Below are positions 55,172 through 62,393 of a stretch of 64,000 bases of DNA, one piece after another (the stretch's first letter is position 1; each line of letters starts with the position of its first letter). A model generated the notes under the pieces. It made no database searches, had not been told where the DNA came from, and saw only the letters and a list, made by a program, of their open reading frames with translations. The position numbers were made by a program, and so were the translations under genes. Source of the DNA: Acidimicrobiales bacterium (GTDB lineage Bacteria; Actinomycetota; Acidimicrobiia; Acidimicrobiales; AC-14); assembly GCA_025463925.1 (NCBI GenBank), contig JAODBK010000073.1, positions 23,157 through 87,156 on the forward strand, given 5' to 3'.

Positions 55172-56401
55172 TCAGTAGTCGACGTCGATCGCGGCGGCGA
55201 ACGACTCGAGCGTGGGGTCGATCTCGGCGGTGGGGCCGACGACAGGGGTGACGGCCTCGATCGTCTTGAGACCGGTGCCGGTGACGAAGGCGACGACCCG
55301 CTCGTGCGGGCGCACCACGCCGCCCGACGCCAGCTTGGCCAACGTCGCAATGGTGACACCGCCCGCGGTCTCGGCGAAGATGCCCTCGGTCCGCGCCAGC
55401 AGCTTGATGCCCTCGACGATCTCGTCGTCGGTGACGGCCCCGATCGAACCACCCGACTGACGGACGGCGTCGAGCGCGTACGGCCCGTCGGCCGGGTTGC
55501 CGATCGCCAGCGACTTGGCGATCGTCGACGGCCGCACCGGTCGGACGAAGTCGTGGCCCTCGCGGAATGCGGTCTCGACCGGCGAGCAACCCGTGGCCTG
55601 CGCGCCGGAGATGCGCACCTCCGACGGCTCGACGAGCCCGACCTGCACGAGCTCGGCGAATCCCTTGGCGACCTTGGTGAGCTGGCTGCCGGACGCGATC
55701 GGCACGACGACGTGGTCGGGCGCCTCCCACCCGAGCTGCTCCGCGGTCTCGTAGGCCAGCGTCTTCGAACCCTCGGCGTAGTACGTGCGCAGGTTGACGT
55801 TGACGAAGGCCCACGTCGGGTGATCGGACGCCAGCTCGGCGCACAGCCGGTTGACGTCGTCGTAGCTGCCGCGCACCGAGACGAGGTGCTCGCCGTAGAT
55901 CGCCGACGCCGCGACCTTGCCGGACTCGAGGTCCGACGGGATGAACACCACGTGGCGCATGCCGGCGCGGGCGGCGTGGGCCGCGACCGAGTTGGCGAGG
56001 TTGCCGGTGGACGCGCAGGCCGCCACCTTGAACCCGAGCTCGCGGGCCCGGGCCAGCGCGACGGTGACGACCCGGTCCTTGAACGATCCCGTCGGGTTCA
56101 GTGTGTCGTTCTTGATCCAGAGGTCGCGCAGCCCCAGCTCGGCGCCCAGGCGTTCGGCTCGCACCAGCGGTGTGAAGCCGGCGCCCAGGTCGAGGCCGTC
56201 CGGCGACGCCGGCAGGAGGTCGGCGTACCGCCAGATCGACAGCGGGCCGGCGGCCACCTTCTTCCGCGTGATCGAGGCCTTGATGGCGTCGTAGTCATAC
56301 GCCACCTCGAGCGGCCCGAAGCAGAACTCGCAGACGTGCAGGGCCTCGGCCGGGTACGGGCGCGCGCATTCCCGACAGCGGAGGCCTTCGACGAACGGCA
56401 C
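55172..56401 (-). CDS. thrC: Threonine synthase (PLP, with N-terminal zinc ribbon)
   Basis: Threonine synthase converts O-phospho-L-homoserine to threonine using PLP. The 409-residue protein begins with a zinc ribbon (LRCRECARPYPAEALHVCEFC, cited in parts as CRECARPYP and CEFCFGPL). The PLP lysine is in NPTGSFKDRVV, the phosphate loop region is CASTGNLANSVAAHAAR, and GSQLTKVAKGFAEL and SGAQATGCSPVETAF follow. The GTG at 56401 has a strong GAGGAGG site upstream, which forms the 3' end of a SAM-I riboswitch. Control of a threonine synthase by SAM, and the CysO-like gene right behind it, raise the possibility that it makes homocysteine from phosphohomoserine instead or as well. Confidence 0.88.
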   Translation of the reverse strand: MPFVEGLRCRECARPYPAEALHVCEFCFGPLEVAYDYDAIKASITRKKVAAGPLSIWRYADLLPASPDGLDLGAGFTPLVRAERLGAELGLRDLWIKNDTLNPTGSFKDRVVTVALARARELGFKVAACASTGNLANSVAAHAARAGMRHVVFIPSDLESGKVAASAIYGEHLVSVRGSYDDVNRLCAELASDHPTWAFVNVNLRTYYAEGSKTLAYETAEQLGWEAPDHVVVPIASGSQLTKVAKGFAELVQVGLVEPSEVRISGAQATGCSPVETAFREGHDFVRPVRPSTIAKSLAIGNPADGPYALDAVRQSGGSIGAVTDDEIVEGIKLLARTEGIFAETAGGVTIATLAKLASGGVVRPHERVVAFVTGTGLKTIEAVTPVVGPTAEIDPTLESFAAAIDVDY

Positions 56402-56404
56402 AGC

Positions 56405-56496
56405 TCCTCCTCATCGCTCCGGGCGTTGGCACCTTGCATGACGCTGGTTGCCGCGGTGTCGGCGGGCCCGGTCCCTCGACCGCTCTTGATGTGGTG
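56405..56496 (-). promoter_or_regulatory. SAM-I (S-box) riboswitch upstream of threonine synthase
   Basis: On the minus strand the leader reads ATCAAGAGCGG, TCGAGGGACCGGGCCC, GACACCGCGGCAACC, then AAGGTGCCAACGCC and GAGCGATGAGG. These are the conserved S-box blocks (AGAG, GAGGGA, GGCCC, GGCAACC, AGGTGC) in correct order. The closing helix pairs CCACATC (56488-56494) with GATGAGG (56409-56415), which runs into the GAGGAGG ribosome-binding site of thrC, implying translational repression by SAM. The gpgS coding region begins within about 10-50 bases of its 5' end. Confidence 0.88.
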
Positions 56497-56504
56497 GCAC
56501 CAGT

Positions 56505-57380
56505 GTGTCGGCACCGCGCGCCGTCGTCAAAGAGAATGGCCCGGCCGTGGGCCCGACATTCGATCACCGCGATTTCGACGTGGCCGCCCTCGTCGACGCC
56601 AAGGCCGGCCGTCGGATCAGCCTCTGTCTGCCGGCCCGGGACGAGGAGCCGACGGTCGGGCCCATCGTGGAGCGGGTCCGCCAGCGGCTGGTCGAGCGGC
56701 ACCCGTTGGTCGACGAGATCCTCGTCGTCGACGACGCGTCCAGCGACGCCACCGCCCGGACCGCAGCCGATGCCGGCGCGCGTGTCGTGGTGGGCGAGGG
56801 CCGCGGCAAGGGCGAGGCGCTCTGGACCGCAGTCGCCAACGCCGCCGGAGATCTGCTCGTCTTCTGCGACGCCGACGTGCGCGACTTCGATCCCCGCTTC
56901 GTCGTCGGCCTGGTCGGCCCGCTGCTGCAGCACGACGGGTTGGCGTTCGTGAAGGCGTTCTACGAGCGACCCACCGACGGCGGGCCCCGCGGCGGCGGCC
57001 GGGTGACCGAGCTCATGGCCCGGCCGCTCATCGCGGCGCTGTTCCCCGAGCTGTCGGCCATCGTCCAACCACTCGCGGGTGAGTTCGCCGCGCCGCGCGC
57101 GGTGTTGGAGTCGGTGCCCTTCGTCGAGGGCTACGGCGTCGACCTCGGCCTGCTCGTCGACGTCAGCCGGGCCTACGGCGTCGACGCGATCGCGCAGGTC
57201 GACCTCGGTGTGCGCGTCCACCGCAACCGGCCGCTCGACGACCTCGGCCCGATGGCGACGGTGGTCCTGCTGACCGCGCTGCAGCGCGCCGGCATCGACG
57301 CGCCCGGCGCCGTCGAGCTCGAGGCGCCGGGCGCGGCGCCGGTCACCGTGCGCTTCGGGGAACGCCCCGCGCGGCGTTGA
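56505..57380 (+). CDS. gpgS: Glucosyl-3-phosphoglycerate synthase
   Basis: GpgS transfers glucose from NDP-glucose to 3-phosphoglycerate. The product is glucosyl-3-phosphoglycerate, precursor of the osmolyte glucosylglycerate and, in mycobacteria, of methylglucose lipopolysaccharide. The 291-residue GT-A enzyme has VDEILVVDDASSDAT, the metal motif VFCDADVRDFDP, and GGGRVTELMARPLIAALFPELS, taken as GGGRVTELMARPL. It also has IVQPLAGEFAAPRAVLESVPF and QVDLGVRVHRNRPLDDLG, very close to the mycobacterial enzyme. The GTG at 56505 lies near the thrC riboswitch; an in-frame GTG at 56547 (VGPTFDHRDFD) may be the true start. The 3' end overlaps the convergent glycerate kinase gene by 38 bases. Confidence 0.92.
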   Translation: MSAPRAVVKENGPAVGPTFDHRDFDVAALVDAKAGRRISLCLPARDEEPTVGPIVERVRQRLVERHPLVDEILVVDDASSDATARTAADAGARVVVGEGRGKGEALWTAVANAAGDLLVFCDADVRDFDPRFVVGLVGPLLQHDGLAFVKAFYERPTDGGPRGGGRVTELMARPLIAALFPELSAIVQPLAGEFAAPRAVLESVPFVEGYGVDLGLLVDVSRAYGVDAIAQVDLGVRVHRNRPLDDLGPMATVVLLTALQRAGIDAPGAVELEAPGAAPVTVRFGERPARR

Positions 57381-58392
57381 GGTGGTCGGCGACGACCTCT
57401 TCGATGCACGCCGTCGTCTCGGCCATGGCCCGGTCCTTCCCGAACCGCTCGACCAGCGACACGATCACCGCGTCGGCGCCGCCGAAGGGGTCGGCCGGCA
57501 GCTCGTCGCGGTAGACGTCGCCGGCGATCACCAGCGCCGGGACGCCGGCGGCGCGAGCCACCTCCACCACGCCACCCACCGCCTTGCCCTCGAAGCTCTG
57601 ACCGTCGAGGAAGCCCTCACCGGTGACGACGAGATCGGCGGGCGCGACGCGATCGTCGAGGTCGATGGCGTCGGCGACGACGTCGAAGCCGGGAACGAGC
57701 CGGGCGCCGAGCGCCGCCAGCCCGCCCGCCAACCCGCCGGCCGCACCTGAGCCTTCGATGTCGCGCACGTCGATGCCGTGGTCCTCGACGTAGATCTCGG
57801 CCAAGCGCTCGAGCCGCCGGCGCAGCAACGCGACCTGCGCCGGGGTCGCGCCCTTCTGTGGTGCGAAGATCTCGGCGGCATCGACGAACCTGGTCGTCAC
57901 GTCGCAGGCAACGATCACGTCGACGCCGCGCAGCTTCCGGCCCCCGAGCGCGGTGATCGCGCCGAGGCCCCCGTCGGTCGTCGCCGATCCCCCCACCGCG
58001 ACGATGACGCGACGGGCGCCGCTCTCGAGGGCGGCGTTGATCACCTCACCGGTGCCGTGGGTCGTCGCCGCGATGGGGTCGTTGCCCTCGGCCCCGCCGG
58101 CCAGCAGCAAGCCCGAGGCACGCGCCATCTCGACGACCGCGGTCCCGTCGTCTCGCACGCGCCACTCGGCGCGCACCGGCTTGCCCAGCGGGCCCCGCAC
58201 CGTCGTCACCCGGACCGCGCCGCCGAGGACTTCCAGCGTGCCCTCGCCGCCGTCGGCCACCGGCGCCTCGTCGCATTCCCAGTGCGATCGGGTCGCGGCC
58301 CGCGCCACTGCGGCGGCCACCTCGGCGGCGGTCGCGGTGCCGCGGAACTTGTCCGGGGCGGCGACGACACGCCGTCCGGGGGCGTCAGACAT
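57343..58392 (-). CDS. Glycerate kinase (GarK/GlxK family)
   Basis: This 349-residue kinase phosphorylates D-glycerate, in this family usually to 2-phosphoglycerate. RRVVAAPDKFRGTATAAEVA is the N-terminal signature, ADGGEGTLEVLGG the conserved substrate loop, and AVGGSATTDGGLGAITALGG the Gly-rich phosphate-binding block. GSGAAGGLAGGLAALGA and VTGEGFLDGQSFEGKAVGGV complete the family pattern. The ATG at 58392 diverges from the GT20 gene, whose ATG is 22 bases away. Placed between gpgS and the trehalose-type synthase, it could recycle glycerate released from glucosylglycerate, which is an inference. Confidence 0.93.
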   Translation of the reverse strand: MSDAPGRRVVAAPDKFRGTATAAEVAAAVARAATRSHWECDEAPVADGGEGTLEVLGGAVRVTTVRGPLGKPVRAEWRVRDDGTAVVEMARASGLLLAGGAEGNDPIAATTHGTGEVINAALESGARRVIVAVGGSATTDGGLGAITALGGRKLRGVDVIVACDVTTRFVDAAEIFAPQKGATPAQVALLRRRLERLAEIYVEDHGIDVRDIEGSGAAGGLAGGLAALGARLVPGFDVVADAIDLDDRVAPADLVVTGEGFLDGQSFEGKAVGGVVEVARAAGVPALVIAGDVYRDELPADPFGGADAVIVSLVERFGKDRAMAETTACIEEVVADHLNAARGVPRSAR

Positions 58393-58413
58393 GTCCGTTA
58401 TGTTGACGGAGAT

Positions 58414-59793
58414 ATGGAGCGTCCGGTGGTCGTCGTGTCGAATCGCGGCCCACTCTCCTTCACGATCGACGACGAAGGGGGGCTGATCGCCCGCCGCGGC
58501 GCCGGTGGGCTGGTCTCCAGCCTGGCTCCCCTCGTGCGAGGCACCGGCGCGACCTGGATGGCCGCGGCCATCAGCGACGGCGACCGGGCTGCGGCCGGCG
58601 GTGGCGTGATCGAAGCCGAGGGTTTCCGGTTCCGCTCGCTGGCCATCGACCCCGACGTGTACCGCATGGCGTACGACGTCATCTCCAACGGCACGCTGTG
58701 GTTCCTGCATCACGGGCTGTTCGATCTCCCGCGCCGGCCCCGCATCGATCGCCGCTGGCGCGAGGCCTGGGACGCCTACCGGCACGTCAACCACGTCTTC
58801 GCCCGCGCGCTCATCGACGAAGCGCCGGAGGGCGCCACCGTGCTCGTGCAGGACTACCACCTCGCGCTGGTGGGCACGTGGCTCGCGCAACAGCGCCGCG
58901 ATCTGCGGGCCGTGCACTTCACCCACATCCCGTTCTGCGGGCCCAACGCGCTGCGGCTGCTCCCGACGGACGCCGCCGAGGAGCTGCTGGTGGGCATGGC
59001 GAGCCACGCCAGCTGCGGCTTCCACGCGCGACGCTGGGCCGACAACTACGTCTCGTGCTGCCGCGAGGTGCTCGGCCTCGAGCCGTCGACGTTCGTGTCG
59101 CCGCTGGCGCCGGACCACGACGACATCGCCGCGGTCTCCGACTCGGCGGCGTGCACCGACGAGATGGCGTGGCTCGACGGCAAGCTCGGCGGCCGCAAGC
59201 TCATTCTCCGGGTCGACCGCATCGAGCTCTCCAAGAACCTGCTGCGCGGCTTCCACGCGTTCGACGACCTGCTGCAGACTCGGCCCGAGTGGCGCGGCCA
59301 GGTGGTGTTCGGCGCGCTCGTGTATCCATCGCGCGAAGGGCTGGTCGAGTACCTCTCCTACCGGCAGGAGGTCGAGGGCCTGGCCCGGTTGGTCAACGAA
59401 CGTTGGGGTACCGCGGACTGGACGCCGATCCTGCTCGACATGTCGGACAACTTCCCGCGCTCGGTCGCGGCGTTGAAGCGCTACGACGTGCTGCTGGTGA
59501 ACCCCGTGCGCGACGGCCTCAACCTGGTCGCCAAGGAAGGTCCGTTGCTCAACACCAACGACGGGGTGCTGGCGTTGTCGCGCGAAGCCGGCGCGTGGGA
59601 GGAGCTGGCGCCGGCCGCGCTCGAGGTCAACCCGTTCGACGTGGCCGGCACCGCCGACGTCCTGGCGGTGGCGCTGGCGATGTCGGCCGAGGAGCGGGCC
59701 GACCGCGCGATCGCGCTGCGCAAGTTGGTCGAGATGCGCACGCCGCGCGACTGGTTCGACGAGCAGCTGTCGGCAGCTCGCGCCGAGCGGTAG
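58414..59793 (+). CDS. otsA: GT20 trehalose-6-phosphate synthase-like glycosyltransferase
   Basis: This is a 459-residue GT-B enzyme of family 20. VVVSNRGPLSFTIDDEGG is the N-terminal donor/acceptor loop. VLVQDYHLALVGTWLAQ contains the conserved Asp-Tyr-His, HFTHIPFCGPNALRLLP lines the acceptor site, and LLVNPVRDGLNLVAKE with the EG phosphate block ends the fold. The canonical RLDYTKGI segment is replaced by RVDRIELSKNLLRGF, a variant seen in some actinobacterial GT20 proteins, so product identity (trehalose-6-P versus another sugar phosphate) needs caution. The adjacent OtsB phosphatase supports trehalose. The ATG at 58414 follows TATGTT (58399-58404) by nine bases. Confidence 0.88.
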   Translation: MERPVVVVSNRGPLSFTIDDEGGLIARRGAGGLVSSLAPLVRGTGATWMAAAISDGDRAAAGGGVIEAEGFRFRSLAIDPDVYRMAYDVISNGTLWFLHHGLFDLPRRPRIDRRWREAWDAYRHVNHVFARALIDEAPEGATVLVQDYHLALVGTWLAQQRRDLRAVHFTHIPFCGPNALRLLPTDAAEELLVGMASHASCGFHARRWADNYVSCCREVLGLEPSTFVSPLAPDHDDIAAVSDSAACTDEMAWLDGKLGGRKLILRVDRIELSKNLLRGFHAFDDLLQTRPEWRGQVVFGALVYPSREGLVEYLSYRQEVEGLARLVNERWGTADWTPILLDMSDNFPRSVAALKRYDVLLVNPVRDGLNLVAKEGPLLNTNDGVLALSREAGAWEELAPAALEVNPFDVAGTADVLAVALAMSAEERADRAIALRKLVEMRTPRDWFDEQLSAARAER

Positions 59794-59796
59794 CGG

Positions 59797-60555
59797 TCAG
59801 AGCGAGCGCAGCAGGTCGAGCGCGCCCGCCGGGCCCTCGACGACGAGGTCCGAGCGGCGGAGCAGTTCCGGGGGTGCCTCGGCGCTGGCCACACCGATCC
59901 GCACCACTGCGGCACCGTCGCGCGCCATGCGGTCGAGAGCGTCGAACGCCGGCAGGTCGCCGAGGTCGTCGCCGACGAAGCACACCGCGTCGAGGCCGCG
60001 CGCCAGGTCGGCCAGCGCGGTTCCCTTGTCGGCATCGACCGGCGGCTGCAGCTCGTAGGACTGCTTGGCGGCCAGCACCTTGAGGCCGGTCCGAGCCGAC
60101 TCCGCTTCGGCCCACGCGCGCGCCGCGGCATCGCGCTCCGGCCGGCCCCGGAAGTGCAACGTGACCGACAGACCCTTGCGCTCCACCCCTTCCGGCGGCC
60201 ACCCGTCGGCCTCGGCCCGGTCGGCCGCCGCGGTGACGACCGGGCGCCACCGTTCCACCTCGTCGTCGACCGCGATCGCGTCATCCGGTCCGACGTGCTC
60301 GAGGCCGTAGAGCCCCGACAGCGCGATCCCGCGGCCGCCGAGGTGCGCGACGAGGAACGCCGCCGGCCGGCCGGAGACGACGCCGACGCGTGCATACCGG
60401 CCGACGAGGGCACCCAGCGCATCGGCCACGCCGGGCAACGGCTCGGCCTCGTGGGCGTCCATGACGATCGCCGACAACGTGCCGTCGAAGTCCGAGAACA
60501 CCCCGGCTCGGTCCGGCCGCGACCGCAGCGGCGCCAGCGGGTCGGGGGATGCCAT
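59797..60555 (-). CDS. otsB: Trehalose-phosphatase (OtsB-like HAD phosphatase)
   Basis: This is a 252-residue HAD phosphatase of the trehalose-phosphatase subfamily. The nucleophile motif is AGVFSDFDGTLSAIV, motif II is VGVVSGRPAAFLVAHLG, and the C-terminal metal motif is VCFVGDDLGDLPAFDAL. The cap domain includes LYGLEHVGPDD and ELQPPVDADKGTAL, both typical of OtsB. It removes phosphate from trehalose-6-phosphate made by the GT20 enzyme; the two genes converge with three bases between stops. The ATG at 60555 follows minus-strand TACGTT by six bases, overlapping the -10 of the neighbouring lipoprotein gene. Confidence 0.92.
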   Translation of the reverse strand: MASPDPLAPLRSRPDRAGVFSDFDGTLSAIVMDAHEAEPLPGVADALGALVGRYARVGVVSGRPAAFLVAHLGGRGIALSGLYGLEHVGPDDAIAVDDEVERWRPVVTAAADRAEADGWPPEGVERKGLSVTLHFRGRPERDAAARAWAEAESARTGLKVLAAKQSYELQPPVDADKGTALADLARGLDAVCFVGDDLGDLPAFDALDRMARDGAAVVRIGVASAEAPPELLRRSDLVVEGPAGALDLLRSL

Positions 60556-60561
60556 GCCGGC

Positions 60562-60571
60562 AACGTACCGT
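60562..60571. promoter_or_regulatory. Shared-TA bidirectional -10 element (AACGTACCGT)
   Basis: Minus-strand TACGTT (60562-60567) ends six bases before the otsB ATG, and plus-strand TACCGT (60566-60571) ends six bases before the lipoprotein ATG. Both use the same TA at 60566-60567. The start codons are 22 bases apart, so the promoters cannot be separated. Confidence 0.73.
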
Positions 60572-60577
60572 GAGCGC

Positions 60578-61324
60578 ATGGCGCGACGGCTCGGGGTGCT
60601 GCTTGCCGGGCTCGCCCTCGCGGCGTGCCGGCCCGACACCGTCCGGTTGGCCTACCGGCCCCGGGCCGGCGACCACGCGCGCTACCGCGTGATCGTGCGG
60701 ACCGCGACGACCCGGGTGGTCGCCGGCATCGCGCCCGACGTCACCGATGACACCGCCACACTGGTCGCCGACCAGACCGTGCTCGCCGTCGCCAACGGCG
60801 AGGCGCGCGTCCGGGTCGTGCTGTCCCGGCCCGGCTCACCGGACCGCACCTTCGTCGTGCGTTTCGACCGCGGCGGCCAGCTCGTCGCGGTCGACAGCAT
60901 CGAAGGCCTGCCGACGTCAGCCCTCGGTCGACTCGGCCTGCCCGAGGTGTTCCCGGCGGCGCCGATCGCACCCGACACCCCGTTGCGGCCCGGCCAGCGT
61001 TGGCGGCTGGGTCCGTCGACCGGCCGGCTGGTCGAGCTCGGCATCGAGCACGGCCGGCGCGTCGCCCGCATGACCGCCCGCACCGCGTTGCCGGCGACGG
61101 CGAGCGCGCCGACCGCGGACGGAGGCACCGTCGAGCTGCGCGGCACCGAGATCACCGACGCCACGTCGACGCGCCAACTCGGTCGCGGGGACGTCGAGCG
61201 ATCGACGTCCGTCACCACGGCGAACTTCGCGTTGCGGATCGTGCCGCCGCCCGGGCAAGCGGGTCCGCCGTTGGACGGCACGCTGGCGGTGACGGTGCGC
61301 GCCGACGTCACGCGCCTCGCCTGA
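60578..61324 (+). CDS. Predicted lipoprotein of unknown function
   Basis: This 248-residue exported protein starts MARRLGVLLAGLALAACRPD, a compact signal peptide with an LAAC lipobox. The mature part is beta-rich: LAYRPRAGDHARYRVIVRT, TATLVADQTVLAVANGEARV, VRFDRGGQLVAVDSIEG and SVTTANFALRIVPPPGQAG. There is no recognised enzyme motif; the pattern recalls DUF6263-like lipoproteins that form a repeated beta-barrel-like fold. The ATG follows TACCGT by six bases, leaderless. It ends three bases before the convergent LytR_C gene. Function unknown. Confidence 0.78.
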   Translation: MARRLGVLLAGLALAACRPDTVRLAYRPRAGDHARYRVIVRTATTRVVAGIAPDVTDDTATLVADQTVLAVANGEARVRVVLSRPGSPDRTFVVRFDRGGQLVAVDSIEGLPTSALGRLGLPEVFPAAPIAPDTPLRPGQRWRLGPSTGRLVELGIEHGRRVARMTARTALPATASAPTADGGTVELRGTEITDATSTRQLGRGDVERSTSVTTANFALRIVPPPGQAGPPLDGTLAVTVRADVTRLA

Positions 61325-61327
61325 GGT

Positions 61328-61987
61328 CTACGCCTTCGTCGTGGTGGTCGCGGCCGGCTTCTTGGTGGTCGTCGTCGCGTGCACCGTCGTTGCGGTCGTC
61401 TTCTTCACCGCCGTCGTGGCGGTCGAGGTCGCGGCCGGCAGCCGGCCCGTCAGGTCCTGACCCAGGACGACGACCATGTCGGCGCCCAACGTGTCCGCCA
61501 CCGGCGGCGGTGTCGACAGCGGCTGCACCGCGGTGTCGGCGAGACCGAGCGTCTGGGCCAGCGCCTTCGCCTCGCCGGCCAGGCCGGGCGCGTACTCGAC
61601 GAGGGAGGTCGCGTAGACCTTGTTGGCCGGGGTGGCGTTGGTCGCAGCCAGCGCGTTGTACCCGTCGGTCGTGAGCAACGTCTTCAAGCGGGCGCCGGCA
61701 CCCTGGACCCCGCTGCCGTTCGCCGGCAGCACCTTGATGGCGCCGGGCGCCCGAAGTGGTGTCGTGGTCGTCGGCGGCAGCGTCGTGGTCGCGCCCCTCG
61801 GCGCCCTGGTGGTGACGGTGTTGTTCGCGCCCGCGCTGACGTTGGCGTAGGGGTCACCCTTGTCGAAGTGGTTCAGCAGCACGATGCCGAGGACCACCGC
61901 GACGATCAGCAGCACCGCCCCGCGGCCGGCGGCGCCGGCGGTCGATCGTCCGAGGCCGTCGCCGGAGGAATGACGAGGACTCGTCAA
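61328..61987 (-). CDS. LytR C-terminal-domain membrane protein
   Basis: This is a 219-residue membrane-anchored protein with an extracytoplasmic LytR_C domain. The TTG at 61985-61987 overlaps the DUF3263 stop and gives LTSPRHSSGDGLGRSTAG, followed by the helix AVLLIVAVVLGIVLLNHF. A Thr/Pro linker (TTTLPPTTTTPL) leads to the domain: IKVLPANGSGVQGAGARLKT, LLTTDGYNALAATNATPA and VVVLGQDLTGRLP. A Lys/Thr-rich tail (TTTTKKPAATTTTKA) ends it. LytR_C domains accompany wall-polymer ligases; here the ligase domain is missing, so an accessory wall role is likely. Paired with DUF3263 as often seen in actinobacteria. Confidence 0.85.
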   Translation of the reverse strand: MTSPRHSSGDGLGRSTAGAAGRGAVLLIVAVVLGIVLLNHFDKGDPYANVSAGANNTVTTRAPRGATTTLPPTTTTPLRAPGAIKVLPANGSGVQGAGARLKTLLTTDGYNALAATNATPANKVYATSLVEYAPGLAGEAKALAQTLGLADTAVQPLSTPPPVADTLGADMVVVLGQDLTGRLPAATSTATTAVKKTTATTVHATTTTKKPAATTTTKA

Positions 61988-62286
61988 CGGACCGGCGGTC
62001 CGCCGGCCGAGCGGCCCTCGAAGCGGGCCCGACGGCGGCGCTCGCGCTGCCGGCGAAGACGGCGGACGAGCAGCTGGTCGTACTCCAGCGCGTCGTCCGA
62101 CTCGATCAACGTGTTGAGGACCTCGCGGTAGCGCGCCGCCGACAGGTCGAAGCGCTCGCGGATGGCGATGTCCTTGGGGCCGGCCTCGGTCCACCAGGAT
62201 CGTTCGAAGTCGAGGATCGCACGGTCACGATCGGAGAGCGCCGCCACGAGGCCAGCCTGCCCTGCGGGCCAACCCGAATCAAGCAC
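61984..62286 (-). CDS. DUF3263 protein
   Basis: This is a small protein of up to 100 residues. LSDRDRAILDFERSWWTEAG, then IRERFDLSAARYREVLNTLI and a very basic tail (RRLRRQRERRRRARFEG) match DUF3263, a helix-turn-helix-like family of actinobacteria with no known function. DNA or RNA binding is suggested by the Arg-rich tail. The start is uncertain: GTG at 62286 (MLDSGWPAG) or GTG at 62247 (VAALSDRDRA), the latter nearer the domain. The stop overlaps the TTG of the LytR_C gene, so the two are coupled. It diverges from the tRNA gene. Confidence 0.85.
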   Translation of the reverse strand: MLDSGWPAGQAGLVAALSDRDRAILDFERSWWTEAGPKDIAIRERFDLSAARYREVLNTLIESDDALEYDQLLVRRLRRQRERRRRARFEGRSAGGPPVR

Positions 62287-62306
62287 CCCTCTACGCTGGC
62301 GGCCGC

Positions 62307-62380
62307 GCCCGAGTAGCTCAGCTGGTCAGAGCACCCGCCTTGTAAGCGGGTGGTCGTCGGTTCGAATCCGACCTCGGGCT
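62307..62380 (+). tRNA. tRNA-Thr (anticodon TGT)
   Basis: The acceptor stem GCCCGAG pairs with CTCGGGC, the D-arm is GCTC-AGCTGGTCA-GAGC, and the anticodon stem CCCGC/GCGGG closes the loop CTTGTAA with anticodon TGT (reads ACA). The T-arm is GTCGG-TTCGAAT-CCGAC. The gene is 74 bases including discriminator T; CCA is not encoded. G1-C72 and C2-G71 fit threonine identity. TACGCT at 62292-62297 is a likely -10. Confidence 0.97.
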
Positions 62381-62393
62381 CTTCGGGGGGACG

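Noticed and set aside
58393..58404. A fourth shared-TA bidirectional promoter between glycerate kinase and the GT20 gene
   Set aside because: The minus-strand hexamer would be TAACGG, which lacks the final T, and it would lie only two bases from the ATG.
62307..62380. tRNA-Thr gene as an integration (att) site
   Set aside because: No repeated tRNA 3' end, integrase or foreign-looking segment is present on either side in this window.
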